From: Perognathus longimembris pacificus
Lineage: Eukaryota > Chordata > Mammalia > Rodentia > Heteromyidae
Length of the DNA: 64,000 nt
NCBI RefSeq assembly: GCF_023159225.1
Contig: NC_063166.1
Coordinates: 76,448,575-76,512,574, forward strand
Direction: 5' to 3'
Of the stretch, positions 37,166 to 49,100 are shown piece by piece; the first letter of the stretch is position 1, and each line of letters starts with the position of its first letter. The translations under genes were made by a program, and so were the position numbers. The notes under the pieces were generated by a model. The model saw nothing but the letters and a program-made list of their open reading frames with translations, had not been told where the DNA came from and made no database searches.

Positions 37166-37699
37166 TTGTCATTTACTTTCACACACCCTGTCTACTCCAC
37201 ACAGAGATCTCAATTGTCCCACCTTTGAAATATGATTATTAAATTGGGCATGAGGCACTTGTGATTTCCTGAAATGAAATAGTATTAACCCACACCATGA
37301 CGTATGGTGGGGAGTGAGTTCTGCCTTTCCCTCTATTGTCTCTCTATTGGGATGAAACACAAACGGACCTTGGAGTCCTTCCTAGTTAGGATGCTGCCTT
37401 TTCTAGACACGCGGCTGCTAAGCATTTTCCTCTAAGCTCCTAAAGGTCCATCTTTATCTCACTTCATTTCTATGCCTACACCCCCGCTCCTGCCCCAGGT
37501 CAGGCTCCTCCTCTGCTGTCATCTCCTCCCTTTTCCTTTACTTGGGCCTCTTATCTCCACAAAATACACCTCTTCTAATGTACTTCATTTCCAATGCAGA
37601 TGCTACTCCTAGCTATCTCCTCATCTTAGAGTATATATGACTCAAGTTTCCTTCATTCCTTGATTAACACATTACAAGGAAATCTCTCTGTAAGACACT

Positions 37700-37830
37700 A
37701 TCAAAAAAGCGAGGCGTGGCAGCACACACCCGTCGTCCCAGCACTCAGGAGGCTGAGGCAGAAAATTACAATTAAGCCAGCATGGGATACAGAACAAAAT
37801 CCTGTCTAAAATGAAATAAACACACAAACA
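37700..37830 (+). repeat. B1 SINE
   Basis: It has 'gaggcgtggcagcacacacc', 'cgtcccagcactcaggagg' and 'aaatcctgtctaaaatg' in B1 order. Confidence 0.85.
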
Positions 37831-38321
37831 AAGAAAGGAGTCTCCTAGTTCCTTTTCTATTCAGCTATTAATTATTAAAGCATCACCAAGGCGTGGGCTC
37901 CATTCTAGCTTTCCCTCTTCCTGGTTGTTCACTGAGGAAAACAGCAACATCTACTTGATGAGGCAATTGTGAGGATTAAAGAAGATGATGAACCATCAAG
38001 GGCCTGGCATAGCAACCAGGCAACCAGTTTTGTTGCTCTTACTGCTACTACTGCCCTGTGAATGGTGCTTCTCATGCATGTTCAAATTTACATCTGATGT
38101 TGAGATCTCCAAACATGTTCTAGAGTTGCTTTAAAGTTGAAGACACTGAGGCCAACAGGGATAACAACTGGTTTTTCTCAACAACATGAATTTTAAATGT
38201 GACAGAGAAGAGATCCAAATGTGTGCGTGCCTAGCCCTAAACCCTTTGTTTTTACTGCGAAGTCCAAGTTTGTAAAACATACAAACTCCTTTAAGAAATT
38301 AATATGGTAATATATATCTAG

Positions 38322-38560
38322 CCCGGTACCAGTGGCTCACACCTGTAATCCTAGGTACTCAGGAAGGCTGAGATCAGAGGATTACAATTCAAAGCCAGCC
38401 TAGGCAAGAAAGGCCCCTGAGACTCTTATCTTCAATTAACCAATAATAAGCCAGAAGTGGAGCTGTGGCTCAAATAAGAGTGCTAGTCTTGAGCAAAAAA
38501 GCTAAGAGACAGTACCCAAGTTGAGTTGGAGCCCTAGAATCAGCACAGGTATGCACAGGT
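38322..38560 (+). repeat. B1-ID composite SINE
   Basis: It runs from 'cccggtaccagtggctcaca' to a degraded right end near 'gagccctagaatcagcac'. A short CA/CT-rich tail follows to about 38605. Confidence 0.87.
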
Positions 38561-39024
38561 ATGCATGTTCTCTCTCACTCTCTCTCTTACACACACACAC
38601 ACACAAATTAGCAAAAGTCTTAAAGATGCTTAGACCTCTTACAAAATGCTTTAGTAAAGTGATTGGAGTAACATACAACAACATAATATTAGTTTTCTTT
38701 GGGTTTGGAGAGCTGCAGTTGATGTTTTATGGTGACTACTGATTTGATTTTTGCTGTTTTAAGACCACTTCTTTCTAGATTGCAGAACATAAGAAATCAC
38801 AATAGTCAATAAAGAGACCAAAACCCCTCTGTTCTCCAAGAGGCAAGCTGGTCCTTTGGGATAGAGGCCACATCTTCCAGGAGAAAACAAGAATGATTTC
38901 TATTGGAGAATATAAATATTAGACAGTATTGCAAATATCATCATGAAACCCAGCAAATACATGCAAGAAAAAATTGCTTTTTTAAAAGATGGCAAAAAAA
39001 AAAAGATGTCAAATTAGGATGACA

Positions 39025-39236
39025 GGGCTGGGAATATGGCCTAGTGGTAAAGTGCTTGCCTCATATACATGAAGCCCTGGGTTCGATTCCTCAGCACCAC
39101 ATATATAGAAAAAAGCTGGAAGTGGCACTGTGGCTTAAGAGATAGAGTGCTAGCCTTGAGCAAAAAGAAGCCAAGGACAGTGCCCAGGCCCTGAGTCCAT
39201 GCCCCATGACTGGCAACAAAAACAAAAACAAAAACA
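39025..39236 (+). repeat. Dimeric ID-like SINE
   Basis: It runs from 'gggctgggaatatggcctag' to 'tgactggcaacaaaaac'. A target duplication (aaattaggatgaca and aaattagggtgaca, differing by one base) flanks it. Confidence 0.92.
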
Positions 39237-39585
39237 AAATTAGGGTGACATAACTCTACTTTCCTCTCTGAAAGCCAAAGCACTTCGTGTTGACATCAAA
39301 AGCCATTTCCATCCTGATCCACCATTCATTTTTAAGCACGGGATGGGAAGGTAATGGAGAAAATAAAACCCTTGTGGAAGGGTTTAGGTATAGCACAAAT
39401 GAAAACAGCAGAGGTGAAAGAACCCAGCACAGAGCATAGCACATAGTTGGTGCTCAATGGGCATTGCACATAACAGAATCTTGGGATTTTTTTTTAAGCA
39501 GAGGGGCTGCTAAGCTGGAACCAGGCTAAGATGAAGGATGTGGAGAGAAGCCAGCATAAATGATGGCCTTTGTCAAGAGAAGTGA

Positions 39586-39588
<3 letters not shown>

Positions 39589-39622
<34 letters not shown>
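39589..39622. repeat. (CA)n microsatellite
   Basis: About 17 CA units in intergenic DNA. Confidence 0.93.
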
Positions 39623-39623
<1 letters not shown>

Positions 39624-40022
39624 AATTAGTGAAGTCCAGTCAGTTATAGAATCATATTCTACTATAAGATTAGCCAAAGTAATTAGGAATCAGGGAAACC
39701 TAGAAAGTTCATGACTGATTTGGGAGAACTGGATCCCCAACCAGGACCCCCTGTCCTCTGACACGCTAGTGACAGACAGCCCCCAGTGTAAACCCTCTGC
39801 CCAGCCCCCAACCTGGGGCTGATGATGATGCTGGAGCCTCAGTCCTGACAAAGGTCCCATTCTCTCTGGATGGCCACAGCTGGGTCCACGTGAAGCACCA
39901 AGATCCTGGGCTGCGAGCCAGCAGGCCTGGGTCCTGCCCAGCACTGCCAGTACTTCACACATGAACTTGGGCAAGTTACACTTCCTTTGTAGCTGAATTT
40001 CCCTTCTATAAAATAGTAATAC

Positions 40023-40262
40023 CCACTAGCAGTAGTGGCTCACACCTGTAATCCTACATTCTCAAGAGGCTGAGATCTGGGAAATTAGAGTTCGAAGCCA
40101 CACCAGAGTATTAAAAACCATCTAGATTCCATCTCCAAAATAACCAACCAAAAGTAGAACTGGAAGTATGGCTCAAGTGGTAGAATCCGTTGAGCAAGCC
40201 AGCCAAACAAGCTCAAGGCCCTGAGTTCAAACCCCAGTACCACTACCAAAATTAAAAAAAAA
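40023..40262 (+). repeat. B1-ID composite SINE
   Basis: It runs from 'ccactagcagtagtggctca' to 'accccagtaccactacca' with an A-rich tail. Confidence 0.86.
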
Positions 40263-41071
40263 TCAATACTCACATTACTTTGTCTTCCTCCGAGGATGGT
40301 GTGTGAATTATGAATGATGGGAAATTGCTTTGTGAATCCTCTCTAAACACTGGCCGCTCTGGTTCTCCGTGTCATTATAATCATCGCTGTTGCTCGATTT
40401 ACATACCAACTGTCCCCCACTCCTCCTCTCCTCCTGCCCTTCTGGAATGCTGATGAATTGAGGGTTTCGCATCTCAGCGCTCATATCAGTCCTTCCCCAA
40501 CTCTTCTCTCTCCTCCCAGACCCTCACTCAGTCTTTTGGCAGCTGGTATGTGGTGAAAGGGAAGTCCCTACTTTCATCCCATTTCTGACTACCCTGATGA
40601 AGTGTGAAGAGCCCTGGACATCAAGGAGCTCACTGAGAGGTTTGTGGTCCCATGAGTTGTCAGACCCTGAACTGAAGTCACGTTACATACTGAAGTAAGG
40701 TGACAAAGACCCACACGGTAAGGGCAGGCGTGGCTTGGTGGGAAGAAACCAAGCATTCTACTTCCCAACACAGGGTGACCTGACCCACTGAGTTCTTTGT
40801 CATTCTAAATTCTTTGGGGTTCAGGGAGAGGGTGGTCATATGAAGACAGTCCAAGTGACAGATGTCACTCAAGTGCTTGCAAGGGATCGTGAACTCAGCA
40901 CCAAATCACAGCTCCAGGTGCCATCCAGTGGCCACCAAAGAGATTGCAGAGGAAAAGGCCAGGTGAGAGAAGAAATCCCGAGGCACTGCTGGCCTATAAC
41001 AGGAAGGAGAGGAAGGAGCCTAGCCCGCGCCCTTCCTCAATGGTCTTCATCAGTGAGTGTTGTATTTCAGT

Positions 41072-41108
41072 TACACACACACACACATACACACACACAC
41101 ACACACAC
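41072..41108. repeat. (CA)n microsatellite
   Basis: About 18 CA units, interrupted once by TA. Confidence 0.92.
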
Positions 41109-42352
41109 TCCTTCTGCATGGTCTAGCTAATGTGGGGCAGAAAACTCCCTAGGCATGTTTCCCTGACTGTACAAAAACAAACAAAAAAAGAATGGGGTTG
41201 GGTCTCAGGCCACCCATACAATACCCACCACCTGCCAGTTTATCGTGTGTCCAAGTAACATCGGGATCAGCCCATCCCCCATTCTCTAGTCCTGATCACA
41301 CATGTAACTCACATGTAATATCCTTCATGGCTACCTGTGGAAATTCCAGCCAATATTAAAGATGTAGCTCAAAAATTTCCTCCAGGATTTTCCTCTCCTA
41401 ACCTTCCCTTTGCTCCATCAGCTCACTTGAACCACTCTTTCTAGTATGGACTTCACCCCGCCTCGGCTCTATCTGTCTCCCTCTTCACCAGCCTAGCGTG
41501 GGGTCAGATAGAGAAGACTTGCTCAAAATCCAGACTGGCTTCAGTCTCATGGCTCCAAATGATACACATGTCCTCGATTTGGGGGAACCTGTGATTAACA
41601 TGAGCTCTTACATAACAAAGAACACTTTACAGATTTGATTGGGGTAATGTGCTTACAATGGGGAGATGATCTTTGATTACCCAAATAGTGGTAATACAAT
41701 CACCAGGGTCCTTACTAGGCAGGAAGATGAGAGTCAGAGGAAGAAATGTGAAGTCAGAGATACGAGGCAGCCTCTGGGGCAGAAATAGGGAAGTGGACAC
41801 CCTCAGAAGAAAAACAACCCTGTGGACCCATCTTAGCCTTCTAGCCTCCTGAGCTAGAAGGCAATGAATCTGTGTTGGTTGAAGCCCCTCCCTTGGTTAT
41901 AGCATTGATAGGAAACTAATACATTCGGATTCAGTTTCTTAGTAGGTATGTGACTTTGGAAGTAGCTTTTCTATGTCTCCATTTCCTCATCTGTAAAATG
42001 GGAATGATAAAGACAATAATCCTTGTCTGACAAGGTCATTGTAAGGAGAAGCCAAAAACACTTGCAATTGGCTTAAAATAGACCAACACTACGTTTGGGT
42101 CTTACTAAGATAGTTAATAGCTGCCATTAACGGGAGATCTAATATGTACCAGGCAATGTCAGATGACTTAGAAGAATTTTCTGGAGTCTCTTCACTCCCT
42201 TGAGGGTAACTATTTCAATTTGAGTCTTACAGCTGGCAAAAACAAATTTAAAGTAATTTGCCTCAAATTTGGCCCTGGAAACCTTTTAAACTTTGCTGTA
42301 GCTTGCATGTGTGTCTTGCTGGTGAGGATTTGGTTTCCTTTCATTTCTTTTC

Positions 42353-42540
42353 TTCTGTGCCAGTACTAGGGCTTGAAGTCAGAGTGCCTGGACTTTTGTT
42401 TTTTTTTTTTTTCCTCACTCAACTTCTTTGGTGGTTAATTGGAAATAAGAGTCTCACAGACTTTCCTGCCCAGGCTGGCTTGGAACTGCAATCCTCAGAT
42501 CTCAGCCTGCTGGGTAGCTAGGATTAACGGCGGGAGCTGC
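42353..42540 (-). repeat. B1-ID composite SINE, minus strand, partial
   Basis: It begins 'tgtgccagtactagggcttg' and ends near 'gtagctaggattaacggcgg'; the middle is shortened. Confidence 0.82.
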
Positions 42541-42728
42541 TGGCTGGTACTGGGCTTTAGATTTGTTTCTCGCCAGGGAGAGGTAGAGAGAAGGTCCCAG
42601 CAGGCATGGCTTCTGGAGAGACATGGTCTGCCAGCCCCCACTCCCACCATGCAGTCCAGTCACCGCCCCCCCCCCCACGTCCTCAAAGGCTCTAGAATCC
42701 GGTCCTAGCAGCCTCAGAGCCAAATGGT

Positions 42729-42748
42729 GGGGGGGGGGGGGGGGGGGG
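42729..42748. repeat. Run of 20 G
   Basis: An uninterrupted G20 run, with an 11-C run about 60 bases to the left (near 42665). It is about 620 bases beyond the MATN4 stop codon on the 3' side. Such runs can form G-quadruplexes and are error-prone in sequencing. Confidence 0.9.
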
Positions 42749-43363
42749 CACAAGATAGGAACAGGCAGAAGGCGAAGTGTTACAGACTCGCTGGGACCCC
42801 AAGGGCTCTGCGTGAGCCCCCTCCCGCCCCTCGGCCTGCATAACGACCCGTCTGTTCTCCCTTGAATAAACAAGGAGGGGGAAGCGGAGCAGGGTCCCCC
42901 CCTCCCCGCCCCGCGGAACCCCCCGCACAATGCGCCTTTCTCCGAGGAGACGGCGGGGCGCCTCCGCTGCGCTTTCCGCCTGCTGCCCCCCGCCCCCCCC
43001 CCCGCGCCCCCTCCCCGGGCGGCACAGCGACACCCATAAACCGACCCCGCGGAAACCGGTTTGGACCTTTTCTTTCTTTCTTTTTAAGAAAAAGAAAACA
43101 AAACAAAACAAAAAATCCAACCACCAAGAACTGGGGGCAGCACGTGGCTCTACCCAGCCCTCCCCACCCCCGCCTCCTGCACACTCCCCACCCCCCACCC
43201 CACGAAGTCTGGCTTCGGATCCCGGCGAGGCCAGCTCGAGCGCAGCGCTGGGAACCGGCCAGCGCCTCCTCCCCGACGGCCCCCGTCCAGCACCGAGGGG
43301 CTGGGGTTCTGCCCCGCGCCGTCCATGCGGGCGCGGGCCGCCGGCTCCGGGCCGCCTGGGCCT

Positions 43364-46127
43364 TCACTTCTGCTTGGCCAGCTGGTGCTCCAGGTCCTCC
43401 AGGCGCGCGGTCAGCTGGGCCAGTGAGCGGTTAAGGGAGCCTGCCTGGGTGTGGGGGTCCCGGCGGCCTCCCCCCCAGCCCCGGCCTCCGGCCCCAAGGA
43501 TATGGTTCTGCGTCAGGCTCTCGAGCGCCCCCAGCGCGCGGCCCTGGAACTCCACGAGGCTCGCGCACTCGCAGGGGCTCCGCAGCTCCGTGCCCGCGCC
43601 GATGCCCTCCTCTGCACACCCCGGGGAGAGTCGGGGGTCAGAGAAGGTGAGGGGTCTGCCAGCATCCACCTACCACGTGGCAAGGAGCCCCCAACCACAG
43701 AGCCCGGACTCCCCGCAGAATTCTAGAAGGGGAGGCAACCGTGGACAAGTGGCAGCCTCATTTCAGAAGAGGGAGGAAGGGAGGGAAGAGGAGAAGGAAA
43801 GGAAGAGGAGGTGGAGGAAAGAAGGGAAGGAGGGAGGGAGCAAGAGGAGGGGAGGGGGAGGAGGAGGGGAGAGGAGAGGGGAAGAGGAGGAAGAGGAGGA
43901 GGAGAGGGAGGAAAGGAGGGAGGCAAGGAGGGAAGAGGAGAAGGAAAGGAAGAGGAGGTGGAGGAAAGAAGGGAAGGAGGGAGGGAGCAAGAGGAGGGGA
44001 GGGGGAGGAGGAGGGGAGAGGAGAGGGGAAGAGGAGGAAGAGGGGGAGGAGAGGGAGGAAGGGGAGGAGGAGGAAGGGGAGGAGAAGGGGCATGAGGTGG
44101 GGAGGAGGAGGAGGAGGGGAGGGAGGCAAGGAGGGAAGATGAGGAAAGGAATTTAACTTTACTCTCTAGGCCTTCCCCAGTCTCGCCGCCCTCTCCACAG
44201 GCAGGGCCTGATACACTGAAAGGGGAATGGCATTTACATCTGGCTGCATTCCAGTCTACAGACTGTATGATAAAAAAAAAAAAATGTCCTCAAGAAACTT
44301 TCTACATCACTTATCGGCTACGGTGCACAAGAAACACCCACCCCACCCTCACCCCTACACCCCGGTAACGCTTCGCTTCTCCCCACCCCACCCAGGCCAG
44401 AAGAAGTAGAGGACTGCCATTTATGGGCAGTGTCCTCCCCAAAGCGCATGCCTGTGGGTCTTTACCAAATCCATAAAGCCCAACTCCAGCCAACCAGTTG
44501 AAGGGATCTATGCTGTGACTCCACTTACAAACATTAAATTGGGCGGTTTCCTCCCCCAACCCCCCACCCCCCACCCCTTAAATGACCCTAACCGTTCCCC
44601 AACTAGAGGAGCGAGTAGTCTCCTCCGGTGTTTTCTTTTTAAGTTTTTTTTAATATGCATAGGAACCACCGGAGGAGCTGATCGATTCGCTGGGTCTGGA
44701 GATGTCCGGCAATGGCATTTCTAACCAGATGCCAGGTGGCAGCTCTGCCTTTCGGGACTTGCGGACCCCACTTGAATTCGCAGGCTGTGTCTAGGGAGCC
44801 CCTCGCCTGGGTCTCTTTCTGGGCAGGGGGTGTGAGGAGGGAAGGAGCCCCGCGGAAGATGAGCTCACCGGGGCAGATGCTGCCTCTGAGGTTCTCCAGC
44901 AGGTGCGTCATGGTGTCGAAGTCCGGGGAGTAGGACACGTGCAGCTCCGCCGGCTCGGAGGCGATCTCCCTCAGCTCCTCCTCCACCGCCTTGCCCACGC
45001 CCACCGCGTACATGACGATGCCTACGGGGACCAGGGGCTCTAGGCCTCTCCGGGGCGACCCCCCCCCCACACCTGCCCCCATCTCAACCCAGGCCCCAAA
45101 CCCACCTTCCTCCTTGGCACGTGCTGCCCACATGGAGATGTCATCCTGGGAACGGCCGTCGGTGAAAACCAGGCCCACGCGAGGCACGTTGAGGGCTCGA
45201 GGGCGCGCGCCCTGCGCCTCGGAGAAGCTGTGCTCCACCATGTGGCGCAGCGCCAGGCCTGTCATGGTACCCCGCTCCATGTACTCCACAGCCAGGACGG
45301 CCTGCTTCACCTCAGCGGCGGTGCCGTAGCGACCCAGCGGGAACTCGGTGCGCACGCGGCTGGAGAACTGCACCAGCCCGATGCGGGTGCCCTCGGGGGA
45401 CACGTCTAGGAAGTCCACGATCTGGTTCACGAAGCGCTTCACCAGCTCGAAGTTCTGGGGGCGCACGCTCTTGGAGCCATCCACCAGCAGAACGAGATCC
45501 ACGTGGCCTTCCCGGCACCCTGCCAGCAAGAAGGCTTGAATGGAGCCGTCAGATCTCTGACTAGCCATCGCCAGCGAATCCTACCCTTGCAAACATCCAT
45601 TATACAACACATACTTCTTGTGTTTTCTGTGCCTAGCAATGCACTAAATCGTCATCATCTCCGAGAGCCCGTGGCACACCAAGCACTTGCCCTTTGTTTT
45701 CTTTTGTCTTTAATTTATTGAAAGCAGGTACCCAGTTCCCAGCTGCCACAAGTTATGTGGTCAGTTCCTATATTTGGGGAAATCACAGGGATGGGCACAT
45801 CTGGAGTGCAATGGATGAAAACCACCTCCATGACCATGGAATCTCTTTGCCAGGTCAGCGTGAGCATCTCCATTTCAATAACCACCACCACCAAAAATAA
45901 CCATCATGGCTAAAATGTGTTGACCACTGTATGTTAGCCATATTTCTAAGCATTGTGCCAGTATTAATATCATACAGTTAAGGATTTAGCTCAGTGGAAG
46001 GGCACTTGCCTGGCAAGTGCAAGACCCTGAGTTCAGTCCTCAGCTCTAGAAAAAAAAAAAAGGAATTCCAATATTAATAACAAAAACACCCTTTACTGAC
46101 AATTTATTGTGTTGTCCCATACTGGGA

Positions 46128-46184
<57 letters not shown>

Positions 46185-49100
46185 TCAATCCATCCAGTAA
46201 CCATTGATATCAAAGTATTCTCCTTAATTTCTATAACCTTAAGTCCTGAGGGGCAAAGTGACTTGTCTCAGATTGCACGCTAAGTAGGGCCTGAGCCAGG
46301 ATTTGAAGCCAGGTCTGTCTGAGTCCTCCCACTCCAACTCCAGGCTCCTAACCACTCTACAGTGGTCTCTCCCCTATGCTGAGCCAGGAACACTGGAGGT
46401 CTTCCGAAGGAGGTTACACAATGATGGGAACAGAATCCTGATGGTCCAGCAGGAAGGAAGTCAGGAACGGGGAGGACAAGTCAGATATGCCATCTGCTAC
46501 AGTTATGGGAAGTGCTAGATGAGAAAAGCATGCAGGCAGCTCCAGATAGGAAGAATTCCTTCTTCCTGGAGTTGTTGAGGAAAGCTGTGAGGAGGTGGTG
46601 ACAGTCCATGTGGTCTTTGATCTGACTGGAAATGACTGTGTCTCCTCAAACTCAAGTGTTGGATTCCCTGTCCCTAACATGAGAGTCTTCCAGGGGTAAA
46701 TTATGAATAGGTGAGCTGATGAGGGTAGAGCACCCATGAATGGAATCAGTGACCTTGTAAGAATCTCAAGGGGAGGACAGGGAGAAAATGCTCTCTGTGA
46801 TTGCTCACCAGACAGTTTCTACCAGTGGCTTGTCTGAGACTTCCCAGTTTACAAAACTGAGATGTGATGTCTAAGCCAGTCCATGGTGTGACTATGAGCT
46901 ATATCCCAAAGTTCAAGTTCAAGCCTCTTAGAAGCTTGGTCCCCAGTGTAACAGGGTTTGTTTGTTTTTGTTTTTGTTTGGGGGGGGGGGTTCTGTCAGT
47001 CACGAAGTTTGACCTCTGGACCTGGGTGCTGTCCTTGAAGTCTTTCACTCGAGGCTAGCACTCCACCACTTTGACCCACAGCACCACTTCTGGTTTTCTG
47101 GTGTTTAATTAGAGATACAAATCTCACAAGCTTTCCTGCTCAGGCTGGCTTCGAACCACAATCCTCAGATCTCAGCCTCCTGAGTAATTAGGATGATAGA
47201 CCCTGAGTAATTAGAATGACAGACATGAACCACCAGCGCCCAGCCCAATGTAACAGTTGTGAGCAATGGTGGAACCCCTACAGGCCTTGAGGCCTATGGA
47301 ACTACCACCCTAGGGAGGGATTACACCTGTCTCAAGAGACTAAGACTGAGAATGGATTACCCTGAGGACTGCTGTCACCAACAGATGTTAATCTCAATGT
47401 TCTTGGACTTCCAAAATGGTGAGTCAAATAAGCCTCTCTTCTTTAGTAATCATTCAGCCACAAGTATTTTTTACAGCAATACGCAACAAAGACAGCTATC
47501 CAGTTCATCTTACTTTGTTATAGCAACCTGCACGGATGGATACAGTCTTGTAGGACAAGTAGAAATTTGCCAAGACAGGAGAACATGGGAGAACCACAAG
47601 TACAGAGGGATGGGAGCTACCAGTAGCTCAACACACTCAGGAAAGATCAGGCAGTGTGACTAAAATATCCAAGTGTGCCAGGAGACAGGCTAAAGGGTTG
47701 GCTGAAGCTCGATTGCACTGGTGCCAACCTGTTGACCACAACAACCCACAGTGAAAAATAATAATAATAATACATCGTGATTCACTCTGTACATTCCCCT
47801 ACAACTAAAATTCAGCTCGAGGAAGCAATGCCAACTCTTTCTATGTAGAGGAAACTCTCTTCTGACCTTTTTTTTTTAATTAATGCTAGTTGGAACCCTC
47901 TAATTTGATTTCACTAACCACTAACGTAACATGGTTGTGTCTACCACTTGGAAAGCTCAGGGGTAAGATATCAGATCTTTACTTAATAAGCATTGCTGAG
48001 CCACTGATTGATTTTTGAGGAAAAGAGGAATGTGATCCAATATGGAGTTTCAAACTAACCTTGGCAGCAGGGCAGGGCAGGAATTGGCTGGAAAGGGATA
48101 GAGACAGAGCACAGTATGCCCTCCAACATACACATACACACACCTACACACACACCTACACACACGCACACTCATGGACACACTCATTCATTGCACATCC
48201 TTGAGCCACAGCACAGGCAAAATGAATATGCTCAGGATGTAGACCCCAGGGGCAACTGCAGACATAACCCCCACCTCCATGCAGAACTTACGGTCACAGC
48301 TCTTGCCATCTGCCTGAAGTCGCCGCCCCTCAGGGCACAGGCAGTGGTAGGAGAGGCCCTGGCTCACACACTGGAACTCACAACCATGGTCCACAACATT
48401 GCAAAGGTCCCTGACTTAAAGGAGAAAGGGACGAGAGTGAGTCAGGTTGGATCCCCCCCCCCAACTCTCCCCCTACCCCAGCCAGATCCTCTTATCACAT
48501 CCATCCCCCAAGTGTGCAAGGCCCATCACACCCTGGCAGCTCCTGCCATCCGAGAGCAGGTCATGGCCCTCTCTGCAGCGGCAACGGGGCCCTCCGAGGG
48601 TGCTAACACATTCATGCTGGCAGCTGTGGTTCCCGAAGCTACAGTGGTCAATGACTGATGGGAAAAAGAACAGGAAGTTATTGCTCTGAATGGAGCCGTC
48701 AGAGGCTTGGGTGCTGGCTGGAGGGGGTTACTCACCCCTGCAGCTTCTCTGGTCCTGTTGAAGGGCAAAGCCAGGGCGGCAACGACAGTAATAGGAGCCA
48801 GGGAAATTGACACAGTGGTGCTCACAGCCGTGGGTCCCTTCAGCACACAGGTCAATGGCTGAGAAGGAGATGAGCTCAGCCTTTGTCCAGGGACACAATT
48901 CTCAGCCCATCAGCAAGGCCACCTGAGGACCCAGGCATGCATCCCAACCCCGGGGTGGTACCAGCCATCTGTAAGCTCTAGAGACATAAGCCTCCTTCCT
49001 ACAGGGTCAGGCAACCTCACCCCTGTCTTCCAGATGCCCACTGACTTGCAGGGGAGGAGGAGGTGAGGTCACTTTGTCTATCTGGGCCCCCATTACCCCC

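Larger units (their letters stand above)
24160..43360. other. Gene-poor interval between SLPI and MATN4
   Basis: I find no supportable gene in about 19 kb. The parts at 25020-28850, 28910-30390, 35060-36170 and 41110-42350 look like ordinary unique intergenic DNA without long open frames or splice-bounded coding stretches. The recognisable contents are SINEs, L1 pieces, one solo LTR and microsatellites, listed separately. The right end (about 42840-43360) becomes very GC- and CpG-rich where it meets MATN4. Confidence 0.7.

Noticed and set aside
43781..44074. Possible CRISPR-like or satellite array
   Set aside because: Only two copies of a 147-bp purine unit with no spacers, in a vertebrate intron. 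It is a simple tandem duplication.
42930..44156. 408-codon open frame on the + strand across the MATN4 3' end
   Set aside because: It is antisense to the last MATN4 exons and then runs through the purine simple repeat, where stop codons are scarce. Arg/Glu/Gly-rich low complexity and no splice or family features.
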